44,381 bases of DNA, from positions 760,922-805,302 of the forward strand of contig NZ_PPXW01000001.1 of assembly GCF_021655095.1 (NCBI RefSeq), in the 5' to 3' direction. Source of the DNA: Clostridium sp. Cult1. Its GTDB lineage: Bacteria > Bacillota > Clostridia > Tissierellales > Tepidimicrobiaceae. Positions 18,639 through 27,566 of this stretch are shown here, piece after piece. A model generated the notes under the pieces. That model worked only from the letters and a program-made list of their open reading frames with translations, was not told the origin of the DNA and searched no databases. The translations under genes and the position numbers were made by a program. Numbering within the stretch: the first letter of the stretch is position 1; the number at the start of each line of letters is the position of its first letter.

Positions 18639-19655
18639 CTATATTCTTTCTCTAATAAAATTAGCTCTTATTATATTTCTTTCCTCCTGGGTTAATTCCT
18701 TATTCGCATATTTTTGAATAGAAGCTGGCTGAACTTCAATCATCAGCTTAGTAATATCCTTAAACCCTATATCATCGATTATACCCATTTCTATACCCAA
18801 TCTCACATTAGAAAGAAGTCTCATTGCCTCTTTAGACGTTATGTTTCTAGAATATTTTAATATGCCTAGAGACCTAAAGACCCTATCTTCTGTTTGATTT
18901 TTTCTGTTTTCTAGTAAATTATTTCTAACATTCCTTTCTTTATCTAGAATTTGATATATTATATTTTTTAGCTTCCTTATTATTTGATCTTCTCCTTCCC
19001 CCAAAGTTATTTGATTGGATATTTGAAATAAGTTGCCTACTGCTTCCGTTCCTTCTCCATAAAGTCCTCTTACAGTCAACCCAATTTTATTTAAACCATT
19101 TATCAAATTATTAATATAACCTGTTATAGATAAAGAAGGTAAATGAACCATTACGGAAGCTCTAAGTCCTGTTCCTACATTGGTAGGACAAGCCGTTAAA
19201 TATCCGAACTCTTGGTGAAAAGCGTAATCTAAAGAACTTTCTAAAAAATCATCTATTTCATTGCTAGTCTTCCAACCTTCTTCAAAATTTAAACCAGGGA
19301 GTAGAACCTGTATTCGCAAATGATCTTCTTCATTTATCATTATAGTAATATTTTCATCATCCCTTATTAAAAAGCTACTATAATCTGGTTTTTGTATTAG
19401 TCCTGGACTTATCAAATGCTCTTCTATAGAAACTACTCTTTCTAAAGGAGTCAAATTGTTTATCCTAATAAATTTATAATTTATATTGCTGGGAAGGTCT
19501 TTCATTACATTCAAAATTTTTTGGGTAAGCTTTTCAGATTCCTCTATATTCATTTTTTGCGGAAATCTAAAATCTTTTAAATTTCTAGCTAATCTGACTC
19601 TTGTGCTAACCACCACATCTTCATCAAAACCAGTTCCTTCAACCCATTTTACCAT
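18639..19655 (-). CDS. mcsB: Protein arginine kinase McsB
   Basis: The 338-residue guanido-kinase homologue phosphorylates arginine on proteins, marking them for ClpCP and inactivating CtsR. The ATP-grasp-like guanido kinase core is visible: VVVSTRVRLARNLKDFRFP (nucleotide binding), HQEFGYLTACPTNVGTGLRA with the conserved catalytic-region Cys, and RGLYGEGTEAVGNLFQISNQ. The C-terminal regulatory segment that holds the pArg allosteric pocket is present. AGGAGG lies before the ATG. It is 4 nt below mcsA, so the two are probably coupled; McsA is its activator. Confidence 0.96.
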   Translation of the reverse strand: MVKWVEGTGFDEDVVVSTRVRLARNLKDFRFPQKMNIEESEKLTQKILNVMKDLPSNINYKFIRINNLTPLERVVSIEEHLISPGLIQKPDYSSFLIRDDENITIMINEEDHLRIQVLLPGLNFEEGWKTSNEIDDFLESSLDYAFHQEFGYLTACPTNVGTGLRASVMVHLPSLSITGYINNLINGLNKIGLTVRGLYGEGTEAVGNLFQISNQITLGEGEDQIIRKLKNIIYQILDKERNVRNNLLENRKNQTEDRVFRSLGILKYSRNITSKEAMRLLSNVRLGIEMGIIDDIGFKDITKLMIEVQPASIQKYANKELTQEERNIIRANFIRERI

Positions 19656-19658
19656 TCC

Positions 19659-20174
19659 CTATTCCTCCTTTTGACTGTCTAATTCATTCTCCAATTTCTT
19701 GATTTTGTCTCTCAATATTGCTGCTTCTTCAAAAGCTTCCTGTGATACAAGTTTACTCATTTCCCTTCTAAGTCGAGCTATTTCCCTTTCTTGGGCAAGA
19801 GTTTTATTAGTCCTTTTTGGCACTTTTCCCATATGTTTATTATGACCATGGATGCCTTTAAATAAAGGAGCTAAGTTTGATTGAAATGTATCATAGCATT
19901 GAGAACACCCAAATTTCCCTGTTTGTCTAAATTGAGCATAACTTAATCCGCAAAAAGGACAAATAAATTCACCAATTTCCTCTCTTTTTGTTTCACCTTG
20001 AAGACTATCAATTAGTCCCGTCAATAGCTTATGAAATGAAAAAGTAGAATCAAATTCAAACTCATTGTTATCCTTAGCACATTCATCACACATATGCAAT
20101 TCCTCTATTTCACCATTTATTATTTTAGTATAATGGACTGTAGCATCTTTTTTGTTACAAACTTGACATAACAT
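19659..20174 (-). CDS. mcsA: McsA, zinc-binding activator of McsB
   Basis: The protein of about 171 residues has four CxxC pairs in the N-terminal two thirds: MLCQVC, CDEC, ICPFC and GCSQC, a double treble-clef zinc module. A C-terminal UVR coiled-coil motif follows (AREREIA-type helix, then SQEAFEEAAILRDKIKKLEN), shared with ClpC. McsA activates McsB and tunes CtsR stability. The open frame extends to a TTG at 20189, but GGGAGGTG sits 5-6 nt before ATG 20174, and the start MLCQVCNKK matches the family. It follows ctsR directly. Confidence 0.94.
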   Translation of the reverse strand: MLCQVCNKKDATVHYTKIINGEIEELHMCDECAKDNNEFEFDSTFSFHKLLTGLIDSLQGETKREEIGEFICPFCGLSYAQFRQTGKFGCSQCYDTFQSNLAPLFKGIHGHNKHMGKVPKRTNKTLAQEREIARLRREMSKLVSQEAFEEAAILRDKIKKLENELDSQKEE

Positions 20175-20189
20175 ACTGACACCTCCCAA

Positions 20190-20648
20190 TCATCTAATAA
20201 GAATAAGAAGCATATTCTTAAGTATATCTGCTCGTAAATTATTTCTACCTGCAGTTACATTGGCTAAAGCAGTATCCTCTATAGCTGCCTTCATCAACAT
20301 TTCTTCCCTTTTTGAAATTACCTTCTCTTCTCTTAAGCCTTCAATTAAGTGATATGCCTTATTTTTAGTTATGGAATCTCCTATTACATTAATAATTAAA
20401 TTCCCCATATCTTGATCCTCTTCTATACCTACTTTCATTATCTTTATATAACCACCTCCGCCTCTTCTGCTCTCAATATAGTATCCTTTATAAGGAGTAA
20501 ATCTAGTAGTTAACACATAGTTTATTTGGGAAGGTGCACAACCGAATTGTTCGGCTAACTCATTCCTACCTATTTCTATTATTCCATTTTCTGCTTCCTC
20601 TAACATTTCTTTTATAAATCTTTCAATAATATTACTTATTCGTGGCAA
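20190..20648 (-). CDS. ctsR: CtsR, repressor of class III heat-shock genes
   Basis: The protein of about 152 residues is a dimeric winged-helix repressor. The helix-turn-helix includes GRNELAEQFGCAPSQINYVL, and the DNA-contacting glycine-rich wing is ESRRGGGGYIKIMKV. The C-terminal domain that senses McsB is helical. The frame opens as far as TTG 20687, but that extension would translate through the CtsR operator and the ribosome binding site. The second TTG at 20648, after AGGGAGTG, gives MPRISNIIERFIKEM, which lines up with the known CtsR start (MGHNISDIIEQYL in B. subtilis). It represses its own operon. Confidence 0.93.
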   Translation of the reverse strand: MPRISNIIERFIKEMLEEAENGIIEIGRNELAEQFGCAPSQINYVLTTRFTPYKGYYIESRRGGGGYIKIMKVGIEEDQDMGNLIINVIGDSITKNKAYHLIEGLREEKVISKREEMLMKAAIEDTALANVTAGRNNLRADILKNMLLILIR

Positions 20649-20665
20649 AGTATCACTCCCTTGAC

Positions 20666-20682
20666 TTTGACTTTCTTTGTCC
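20666..20682 (-). promoter_or_regulatory. CtsR operator (direct heptad repeat)
   Basis: On the minus strand GGACAAA-GAA-AGTCAAA matches the CtsR box RGTCAAA-NAN-RGTCAAA at all but one position. A further overlapping GTCAA half repeat follows directly. The site lies between the -10 box and the ribosome binding site of ctsR, ideal for repression. Confidence 0.88.
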
Positions 20683-20692
20683 TTCAATATAT

Positions 20693-20720
20693 ATTATATA
20701 TTTTTTTTCAATATTTTCAA
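20693..20720 (-). promoter_or_regulatory. Sigma-A promoter of the ctsR operon
   Basis: TTGAAA (20715-20720) and TATAAT (20693-20698) are 16 nt apart on the minus strand. Initiation would fall at or beside the CtsR operator. The surrounding run of As and Ts (20699-20822) holds nothing else I can identify apart from the fusA-type terminator. Confidence 0.7.
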
Positions 20721-20822
20721 CATCTTATCTCAAAAATAATAAATAAAGCATAGATAAGAAAGTATATATATTTGTTATACCCAGAATAAATATTAATATT
20801 ACGCAATTGTTTTAATTAAAAT

Positions 20823-20855
20823 AAAAAAGTTCGATTATTACAATCGAACTTTTTC
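20823..20855 (-). terminator. Intrinsic terminator after the EF-G paralogue
   Basis: AAAAGTTCGATT pairs with AATCGAACTTTT around GTAAT and is followed by Ts on the minus strand. It isolates the elongation-factor gene from the ctsR operon. Confidence 0.87.
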
Positions 20856-20863
20856 TCATTAAT

Positions 20864-22927
20864 CTATTCTTTTTCGGCTTTTGCCTCTTCTATTATTTTT
20901 TCTGCAATATTGGATGGAACTTCATCATATCTAATGAATTCCATAGTAAAGCTTCCTCTAGCTTGGGTCATACTTCTTAAATCTATAGCATACTCAAATA
21001 ATTCAGCTTGTGGTGCTTCTGCTATAACTAGCTGAGAACCATCTGGTTGAGGTTCCATACCTAGAATTCTACCTCTACGTTTATTCATATCTCCCATTAC
21101 ATCACCCATATAATCTTCAGGGATCAATACTTCTACTTTCATAATAGGTTCTAATAATATTGGTTTAGCTTCCTCCATACCTTTCTTAAAAGCAAGGGAA
21201 GCTGCTATTTTAAACGCCATCTCATTAGAATCTACTGGATGATAAGAACCGTCAAATAATGTAGCTTTTAAGTTTACTACAGGATATCCTGCAAGTACTC
21301 CTTCCTCTAAAGATTCCCTTAATCCTTTCTCTACTGCAGGGAAGAAGTTTCTTGGAACTGCTCCTCCAAATACTTCTTCTTCAAAGACGAATTCTTCATC
21401 TGTAGGTTCAAACCTTATATGAACATCACCATATTGTCCAGCTCCACCAGATTGTTTCTTGTGTTTCCCTTGTACACTAGATGTGCCTTTTATAGTTTCT
21501 CTATAGGCAACCTTTGGATTAATTAAATTAACTTCAACACCAAAGGTATTTTTCAATTTGTCAATTATAACTGCCAATTGCATATTGCCTTGACCGCCTA
21601 TTAATAATTGTTTCGTTTCCGCATTTCTTTCTACTACAAAGGTTGGATCTTCTTCTGTTAACCTATGCAAAGATGTCCCTATCTTTTCTTCATCCCCTTT
21701 AGCCTTAGGTTCTACCGCTAAAAATAATGTTGGTTGTGGGTATTCTATCCTATCGTATAAGGTTGGATCAGATTTATAGCTGATACTATCTCCTGTCTGA
21801 GTTGATTGTAGTTTTGATGTAGCTCCAATATCTCCAGCTACTATTTCCGATACTTCTATTTGATTTTTACCTCTAAGTACAAATAATCCACCTAGTTTTT
21901 CAGTTTTATCCTTACTGACATTATATATGTCCTGATCTTTTGTAATCTTGCCCGACAATACTTTAAATAAAGATAATTTTCCTACAAATGGGTCTACAAT
22001 AGTCTTGAATACTATAGCTGAAAATGGTTCATTTACCTCTACTTTTCTTTCAACTTTTTCTTCCCCTTTATAGCCAATATTTGGACCAACCTCTGTTGGT
22101 TTTGGTATATAATTTTTAGCTACATTTAATAATATATCAATTCCAATAGAATTTTCCGCTGAACCAACTAGTAAAGGTACCAAATCTCCATTAGCAACTG
22201 CAAGTTTTAGCCCTTTTCTAATTTCTTCAATAGTAAACTCTTCACCTTCAAAGTATTTTTCCATTAGTTCTTCATCTGTTTCAGCAACTTTTTCCATTAG
22301 TGATTCTTTTATTGATTCAATTTCTCCTTGAATTTCTGCTGGTATGTCTATTTGCTTAGCATCTTTTCCTGTATATTCAAAAGCTGTTTCATCAATTATA
22401 TTTACCAATCCTTTAAAACTTTCAGCTTGCCCAATAGGTAAAGTAAAAGGCACTACCTTATCCCCAAACTGTCCTTGAATATCATTTAAAACTTTCTCAA
22501 AATTAACGTTTTCTTTATCCATTTTATTCAAGAATATAATTCTTGGGGTATTGTTTTTCTCTGCAAGTTTCCATGATTTCTCTGTTCCTACTTCTACGCC
22601 TGAGGAAGCATCTACAAGTAATATAGCGCCTTCACTTGCCCTTAGAGCGCCGTACATTTCTCCTACGAAATCAAAATATCCAGGAGTATCTAAAAAATTA
22701 TATTTAATACCATTTAACTCCACAGGAATTACAGCTGTACCAATTGAGACTTTTCTTGCAATTTCTTCCTTATCAAAATCTGATACAGTATTTCCATCAT
22801 CTACCTTACCTTGTCTTTTGGTTATGCCTGCAACATATAGTACTGCTTCCGTTAAAGTTGTCTTTCCACTACCACTATGTCCTATTAAGCTTAGGTTTCT
22901 AATTTCATCAGTTTGATATACTTTCAT
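20864..22927 (-). CDS. EF-G-like translation factor GTPase (EF-G paralogue)
   Basis: The 687-residue protein has the complete EF-G domain layout: an N-terminal GTPase, domain II with the insert, domains III to V, and KHKKQSGGAGQYGDVHIRFE in domain IV. The P-loop is LIGHSGSGKTTLTEAVLY rather than the AHIDAGKTT of canonical FusA, and the G2/G3 regions are DTPGYFDF and NKMD. This GHSGSGKT form marks the second EF-G-like family of Firmicutes and actinobacteria. That family's precise role is unclear; ribosome recycling or stress translation has been suggested for relatives. It stands alone, between a terminator and its own ribosome binding site GGGGG, away from the str operon. Confidence 0.9.
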   Translation of the reverse strand: MKVYQTDEIRNLSLIGHSGSGKTTLTEAVLYVAGITKRQGKVDDGNTVSDFDKEEIARKVSIGTAVIPVELNGIKYNFLDTPGYFDFVGEMYGALRASEGAILLVDASSGVEVGTEKSWKLAEKNNTPRIIFLNKMDKENVNFEKVLNDIQGQFGDKVVPFTLPIGQAESFKGLVNIIDETAFEYTGKDAKQIDIPAEIQGEIESIKESLMEKVAETDEELMEKYFEGEEFTIEEIRKGLKLAVANGDLVPLLVGSAENSIGIDILLNVAKNYIPKPTEVGPNIGYKGEEKVERKVEVNEPFSAIVFKTIVDPFVGKLSLFKVLSGKITKDQDIYNVSKDKTEKLGGLFVLRGKNQIEVSEIVAGDIGATSKLQSTQTGDSISYKSDPTLYDRIEYPQPTLFLAVEPKAKGDEEKIGTSLHRLTEEDPTFVVERNAETKQLLIGGQGNMQLAVIIDKLKNTFGVEVNLINPKVAYRETIKGTSSVQGKHKKQSGGAGQYGDVHIRFEPTDEEFVFEEEVFGGAVPRNFFPAVEKGLRESLEEGVLAGYPVVNLKATLFDGSYHPVDSNEMAFKIAASLAFKKGMEEAKPILLEPIMKVEVLIPEDYMGDVMGDMNKRRGRILGMEPQPDGSQLVIAEAPQAELFEYAIDLRSMTQARGSFTMEFIRYDEVPSNIAEKIIEEAKAEKE

Positions 22928-23131
22928 GAATACCTTTCCCCCTTAACCAGCGTTTTATTATTTATATTCAAAGATTTTATATTATAAAACCTTTCAAATC
23001 GAAAAATCATTACAACTATCCTTTTAGATTATATCATGAAACTGCTAATTGTCATAGTGTTTTTTATTGTCAGAAAAATTATTCATAATATATTACAAAT
23101 TTTTCATATAATGGGAAAGGTTTTATTAGGT

Positions 23132-23476
23132 TTAAAAAGCTAATATAGATACTAATAATACGACGCCAACCAAAACCATAAATATTAAAAATCTGTAACT
23201 CTCATTTATTAAATCCATATCACTTTTCCCTATCTCAATCGTTCTTCTTGTGGGTTTAGAACGGTTATATACATAATTAGACGGCAAACTACGACCGCCA
23301 ATTACTGAGAACCCTCCAATAGATATAACTATTAAAGCAGCATATTCTAATAGAACTTTAAATTCTTTATCTAGAATATTACTTAATATAAATGTTAATG
23401 CCATAATAATTATTGCCGTGATTATTACTCTTATTACATACCTTGTTAAACCCCTTATAACTGATTTGCTTTTCAT
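23132..23476 (-). CDS. Small membrane protein, unknown function
   Basis: The 114-residue protein has three probable membrane segments: about residues 12-34 (VIRVIITAIIIMALTFIL), 42-60 (LLEYAALIVISIGGFSVIGG) and 95-113 (FLIFMVLVGVVLLVSILAF). They are separated by a basic, polar stretch with RSKPTRRTIEIGKSDMD. The N-terminus is basic. I do not recognise the family. AGAGG precedes the ATG, and coding quality looks good. It lies about 50 nt downstream of the YbjQ-type gene and could share its transcript. Confidence 0.65.
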   Translation of the reverse strand: MKSKSVIRGLTRYVIRVIITAIIIMALTFILSNILDKEFKVLLEYAALIVISIGGFSVIGGRSLPSNYVYNRSKPTRRTIEIGKSDMDLINESYRFLIFMVLVGVVLLVSILAF

Positions 23477-23529
23477 GGAATACCTCTTTCTACTTTCAAA
23501 TACTGGGACGGTTCTTTTTATTTAAATTA

Positions 23530-23850
23530 TTATTCAACAACTACTGCTGTTCCAGAAGCAGTTACCATAATCATGTTCCCGCCTTGGCCTAATACTTCAT
23601 AGTCTATGTCCACTCCTACAACAGCATTTGCTCCCAATTTTGATGCTCTATGTTCCATTTCCCTTATAGCATTTTCTCTTGCCTCAATTAATTCACCTTC
23701 ATAAGATTTCGAACGACCACCAAAAAAATTAGATAATCCTGCTGCAAAATCCTTGATAAAATCTACCCCTGAAACCACTTCACCAAAAACGATTCCTTTG
23801 TACTCTATTATCCTTTTACCTTCGATATTAGGCGTTGTTGTCGATATCAT
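23530..23850 (-). CDS. YbjQ/UPF0145 family heavy-metal-binding-domain protein
   Basis: The 106-residue protein matches the YbjQ/UPF0145 family: [37 protein letters not shown], then [20 protein letters not shown] and [20 protein letters not shown]. The fold forms pentameric or decameric rings and is often described as metal-binding, but its role is unknown. Length is normal. AAGGAGG precedes the ATG. Between this gene and ileS (23851-24131) I see only the ileS terminator and AT-rich DNA without a convincing promoter. Confidence 0.85.
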   Translation of the reverse strand: MISTTTPNIEGKRIIEYKGIVFGEVVSGVDFIKDFAAGLSNFFGGRSKSYEGELIEARENAIREMEHRASKLGANAVVGVDIDYEVLGQGGNMIMVTASGTAVVVE

Positions 23851-24064
23851 TAAAAACGGCCTCCTTCTTTATATTTTATTAATCTTATAATACATTGTAT
23901 CATAAATTAATAAGCTAAAATATGAGTGATTATAATATTCAGAACATTATTCTTAATTGATAAGAAAGGCTTCTATTTAAGCATTATAAGGTAGCTTCTC
24001 TTGAAACTCATAAGGTCAAGTTCTTTTTATAAATCAGAAATAAGTGAGAACTTTCTTATTCGTT

Positions 24065-24096
24065 ATAAAAAAATAGATAGCTAATGCTATCTATTT
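24065..24096 (-). terminator. Intrinsic terminator after ileS
   Basis: An 11-bp perfect stem AAATAGATAGC/GCTATCTATTT with loop ATTA is followed on the minus strand by a run of Ts. Confidence 0.85.
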
Positions 24097-24131
24097 AGTA
24101 TTCAAGCAGTGAAAACCTCGCTACGGCTTTG

Positions 24132-27100
24132 CTATTCAAATTTCTCCAATTTTATCCCTGTCATATGACCGTTTAAATCTTGTTTTTCAAAGGATTCATC
24201 AGTTACTCTTTCAATGGATTTAGCTAAAGTTTCTTCTTTGATATAGTCTTCAAATAACTCTATTGCTTCCTTTATCTCATCATTTCCATCATAATAAATA
24301 TTAATATTATCTAAAACTTCATAGCCATTATTCTTTCTCATCTGCTGCACTTTTGATATAAATTCTCTTGCGTATCCTTCGTTGATTAGATCCTTAGTAA
24401 GAGTTGTATCAAGGATTACAAACAGATTGTTTTCCATAGCTACATCAAAACCTTCTTTTGAAGATATAGTAACCATAATATAATCTTTTTCTATTTCTAC
24501 TTCTTCTCCATCTAGGTTTAAAGTTAACTTTTCTCCAGATTCTAATTTCCCCACTGCTTTATGGGGGTCCAACTCATTCAAAGCTTTTCCAAAGGCTTTA
24601 ACCTTAGAACCTAGGATAGGTCCTACTACTTTAAAGTTTGGTTTTAAAGAATAGTTCATAAATTGACTTAGGTCCTTTTCAAATACAACTTCTTTAACAT
24701 TTAACTCTTCTTTTATCAGAGGCACTAAATCTTGGATCTTGTCTTCATACTTTCCATCTATCAATACTTCTTTTATCGGTTGACGAACCTTAATCCTAAC
24801 AGCTTCCCTAGAAGCCCTGCCTAACCCTACTAAATCTCTTACTAAATCCATCTTTTCTTCTAATTCCAAATCTATCAATTCTTCTTTGCAATCAGGATAG
24901 TAATCTAAATGGACTGATTCTTTGTCAGTTAGGCTTCTATATATCTCTTCTGCAATAAAAGGTACAAAAGGTGCAATCATCTTACTAATACCTACTAAAA
25001 TTTCATAGGTAGTATTATATACAGCCTTTTTATCATCATCTAATTCTGTAGACCAGAAACGTCTTCTAGAGCGTCTAATATACCAATTAGAAAGATCCTC
25101 TATGACAAATTCTTGGATTGCCCTTACTACTCTGGTCAATTCAAATTTATCCATATCTTCTTTTACTTGTTTTATAAGACTATTGTATTTTGAAAGTACC
25201 CACCTATCTATTTCTTCCCTTTTTTCATATTCTATGAAGAATTCTCTTGGGTCTACATCATCTGTGTTGGCATAAAGAGAAAAGAAGTTATACACATTTC
25301 TTATACTTCTGAAGAATTTGCTTTCTACCTCTCTAAGCCCGTCTTCATCAAATCTTGTTGGAGTCCATGGTGGTGATACGTAGATTAAATACCATCTCAA
25401 TACATCGGCTCCATATTGATCAAATAGAGTAAATGGATCTACTGTGTTGCCTCTAGACTTAGACATTTTCTTACCTTCTTTATCTAAAACTAAGTCATTA
25501 ACCAAGACATTTTTATATGGAGATTTACCAGTTACAAAAGTAGATATAGCTAATAATGAATAGAACCATCCTCTAGTTTGGTCTATTCCTTCACATATAT
25601 AATCTGCTGGAAATAATTTATCAAAATTTTCTTTGTTTTCAAAAGGGTAATGGTGTTGAGCAAAAGGCATTGCACCACTATCAAACCATACATCCACTAC
25701 ATCTAATTCTCTGTTCATTATACCATTACATTTTTCACATTTTAAATGAACATTATCTACATAAGGCCTATGAAGTTCTATAGATTCATCTATATCCTCC
25801 ATTGACCTCTCTACTAATTCAGCTATTGAACCCACACTAGTAGTGTGCCCACAACCTTCACATCTCCATATTGGAAGTGGTGTACCCCAATATCTACTTC
25901 GAGATATAGCCCAATCATTTAAATTTTCTAACCAATTTCCAAACCTTTTTTCTCCAACAAAATCAGGATACCAGTTTACTCCATTGTTATTTTCAATTAG
26001 TTGTTCTTTTAATCTAGTCATTTCTATATACCAGCTTGGTTTTGCATAATATAGAAGGGGTGTGTGGCATCTCCAACAATGAGGATAATTATGAGCCATT
26101 CTTTCTTTTTTATAAAGCTTACCATTTTCCCTTAACCATTTTACTATATCTGGGTCTGCATCTATGACAAATTTCCCTTTCCAAATAGTATCAGTAAACT
26201 TCCCTTCATCATCTACTGGTTGTAATACTGGTAAATTATATTTCACTCCTGTATTATAATCATCCTCCCCAAAAGCTGGAGCAGAATGGACTATTCCTGT
26301 ACCATCTTCTGTAGTTACATAGTCTCCTAATGTAACAAAAAATGCTTTTTTGCCTTCGTCTACTTTTATAAATGGAATTAACTGTTCATATTCTACATAC
26401 TCTAAATTCTTACCCTTGAATTCTTCTAATACTTCATAATCCTCTCCTAATACTTTATCAGCTAAAACTTTACTTATATAGTATATTTCATCATTTTGTT
26501 TTACTCTTAAATATGTTTCTTCTGGATTAACAGTGAGACATACATTACTAGGTAAAGTCCAAGGTGTAGTAGTCCAAGCAAGGAAGTATTCATCCCTATC
26601 CTTTCGCTTAAATTTAACTACCACTGTTTCAGATTTTATCTCTTCATAGCCTTGAGCTACTTCGTGGGAAGCTAGCCCAGTTCCACAACGTGAGCAATAA
26701 GGCAATATCTTATGGCCTTCGTATACTAACCCTTCCTTAAAGAATTTATCTAGAATCCACCAAACTGATTCTATATAATCATTCTCTAAAGTTATATATG
26801 GATTATCTAAATCGATTTCATAGGCCATTCGAGTAGTCATTTCTCTCCAAAGTTTTTCATATTGAAATACGGATTCCCTACATTGTTTATTAAATTTTTC
26901 AACTCCATATTCTTCAATTTCATGCTTATTTTTTAAATTCAACTTTTTCTCAACTTCGATTTCTACAGGTAGCCCATGGGTGTCCCATCCTGCTTTTCTT
27001 TTAACCTGATATCCTTCCATAGTTTTATATCTACATACTAAATCCTTTAAGGTCCTAGCCATTACATGATGAATTCCAGGTTTCCCATTAGCAGTTGGTG

Positions 27101-27251
27101 GCCCTTCATAGAAAACAAAAGGCTTACTTTCATTCCTAGTCTCTACAGATTTATGAAGAAGATCGATTTGTTCCCAGTATTTTGAAATATTCTGCTCTCT
27201 CTTGTTCACTGGTTCGTTAGATAGTTCTCTAAACCTTTTCAATTTTTTCAT
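24132..27251 (-). CDS. ileS: Isoleucyl-tRNA synthetase, IleRS2 (long, eukaryote-like) type
   Basis: This 1039-residue class I synthetase charges tRNA-Ile and edits valine. The HIGH-type motif is EGPPTANGKPGIHHVMARTL, the form found in the IleRS2 branch rather than the GDIHIGHA of IleRS1. The KMSKS loop is EGKKMSKSRGNTVDPF. The CP1 editing domain (ITTTPWTLPSNV-like WTTTPWTLPSNVCLTVNPEE) and zinc-ligand pairs (CSRCG, CHRC-type WRCHTP, CEGCG, CEKCNG) are visible. The long C-terminal part with VRIKVRQPIKEV is typical. IleRS2 enzymes are known to be naturally less sensitive to mupirocin. An Ile T-box controls it and a terminator follows. Confidence 0.95.
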   Translation of the reverse strand: MKKLKRFRELSNEPVNKREQNISKYWEQIDLLHKSVETRNESKPFVFYEGPPTANGKPGIHHVMARTLKDLVCRYKTMEGYQVKRKAGWDTHGLPVEIEVEKKLNLKNKHEIEEYGVEKFNKQCRESVFQYEKLWREMTTRMAYEIDLDNPYITLENDYIESVWWILDKFFKEGLVYEGHKILPYCSRCGTGLASHEVAQGYEEIKSETVVVKFKRKDRDEYFLAWTTTPWTLPSNVCLTVNPEETYLRVKQNDEIYYISKVLADKVLGEDYEVLEEFKGKNLEYVEYEQLIPFIKVDEGKKAFFVTLGDYVTTEDGTGIVHSAPAFGEDDYNTGVKYNLPVLQPVDDEGKFTDTIWKGKFVIDADPDIVKWLRENGKLYKKERMAHNYPHCWRCHTPLLYYAKPSWYIEMTRLKEQLIENNNGVNWYPDFVGEKRFGNWLENLNDWAISRSRYWGTPLPIWRCEGCGHTTSVGSIAELVERSMEDIDESIELHRPYVDNVHLKCEKCNGIMNRELDVVDVWFDSGAMPFAQHHYPFENKENFDKLFPADYICEGIDQTRGWFYSLLAISTFVTGKSPYKNVLVNDLVLDKEGKKMSKSRGNTVDPFTLFDQYGADVLRWYLIYVSPPWTPTRFDEDGLREVESKFFRSIRNVYNFFSLYANTDDVDPREFFIEYEKREEIDRWVLSKYNSLIKQVKEDMDKFELTRVVRAIQEFVIEDLSNWYIRRSRRRFWSTELDDDKKAVYNTTYEILVGISKMIAPFVPFIAEEIYRSLTDKESVHLDYYPDCKEELIDLELEEKMDLVRDLVGLGRASREAVRIKVRQPIKEVLIDGKYEDKIQDLVPLIKEELNVKEVVFEKDLSQFMNYSLKPNFKVVGPILGSKVKAFGKALNELDPHKAVGKLESGEKLTLNLDGEEVEIEKDYIMVTISSKEGFDVAMENNLFVILDTTLTKDLINEGYAREFISKVQQMRKNNGYEVLDNINIYYDGNDEIKEAIELFEDYIKEETLAKSIERVTDESFEKQDLNGHMTGIKLEKFE

Positions 27252-27271
27252 CCTTTCTATATTAAAGTATA

Positions 27272-27505
27272 ATAAAAGTCCCTAAGCAAAGCTTAGGGAC
27301 GGATTTCCGCGGTACCACCCAAATTATAGGATAAATAATCTACTATCCTATCACTCCTTTAATATAACGCCTATAGCGTAATATCCTACTATAATTTCGG
27401 ATACTATACTCCGAGGTGATCTTCATAAAAGGTTTATTAATAATCTCTCACCCTAGGATTATTTCTCTGTATAATAAATTCCCCTTACTACTATCCTCAT
27501 CTTCG
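27272..27505 (-). promoter_or_regulatory. T-box leader controlling ileS (Ile specifier ATC)
   Basis: The minus strand holds GATGAGGATAG at the stem I base and an AG-bulge region. The specifier ATC (27418-27420) sits in the context GAAG-ATC-ACC, and the T-box is GGGTGGTACCGCGGA (27306-27320). The terminator GTCCCTAAGC/GCTTAGGGAC with a T tail (27272-27300) follows. ATC pairs with the GAT anticodon of tRNA-Ile, consistent with the gene. Confidence 0.94.
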
Positions 27506-27566
27506 TAATTAATATTGCATTTTGAGTACTAATATATAACAATTAAGTCTAGTTTGTCAAGTTTAT

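Noticed and set aside
23851-24064. Possible hidden gene or promoter between the YbjQ-type gene and ileS
   Set aside because: No frame with a start and ribosome binding site, and no -35/-10 pair with acceptable spacing was found. Only AT-rich DNA remains.
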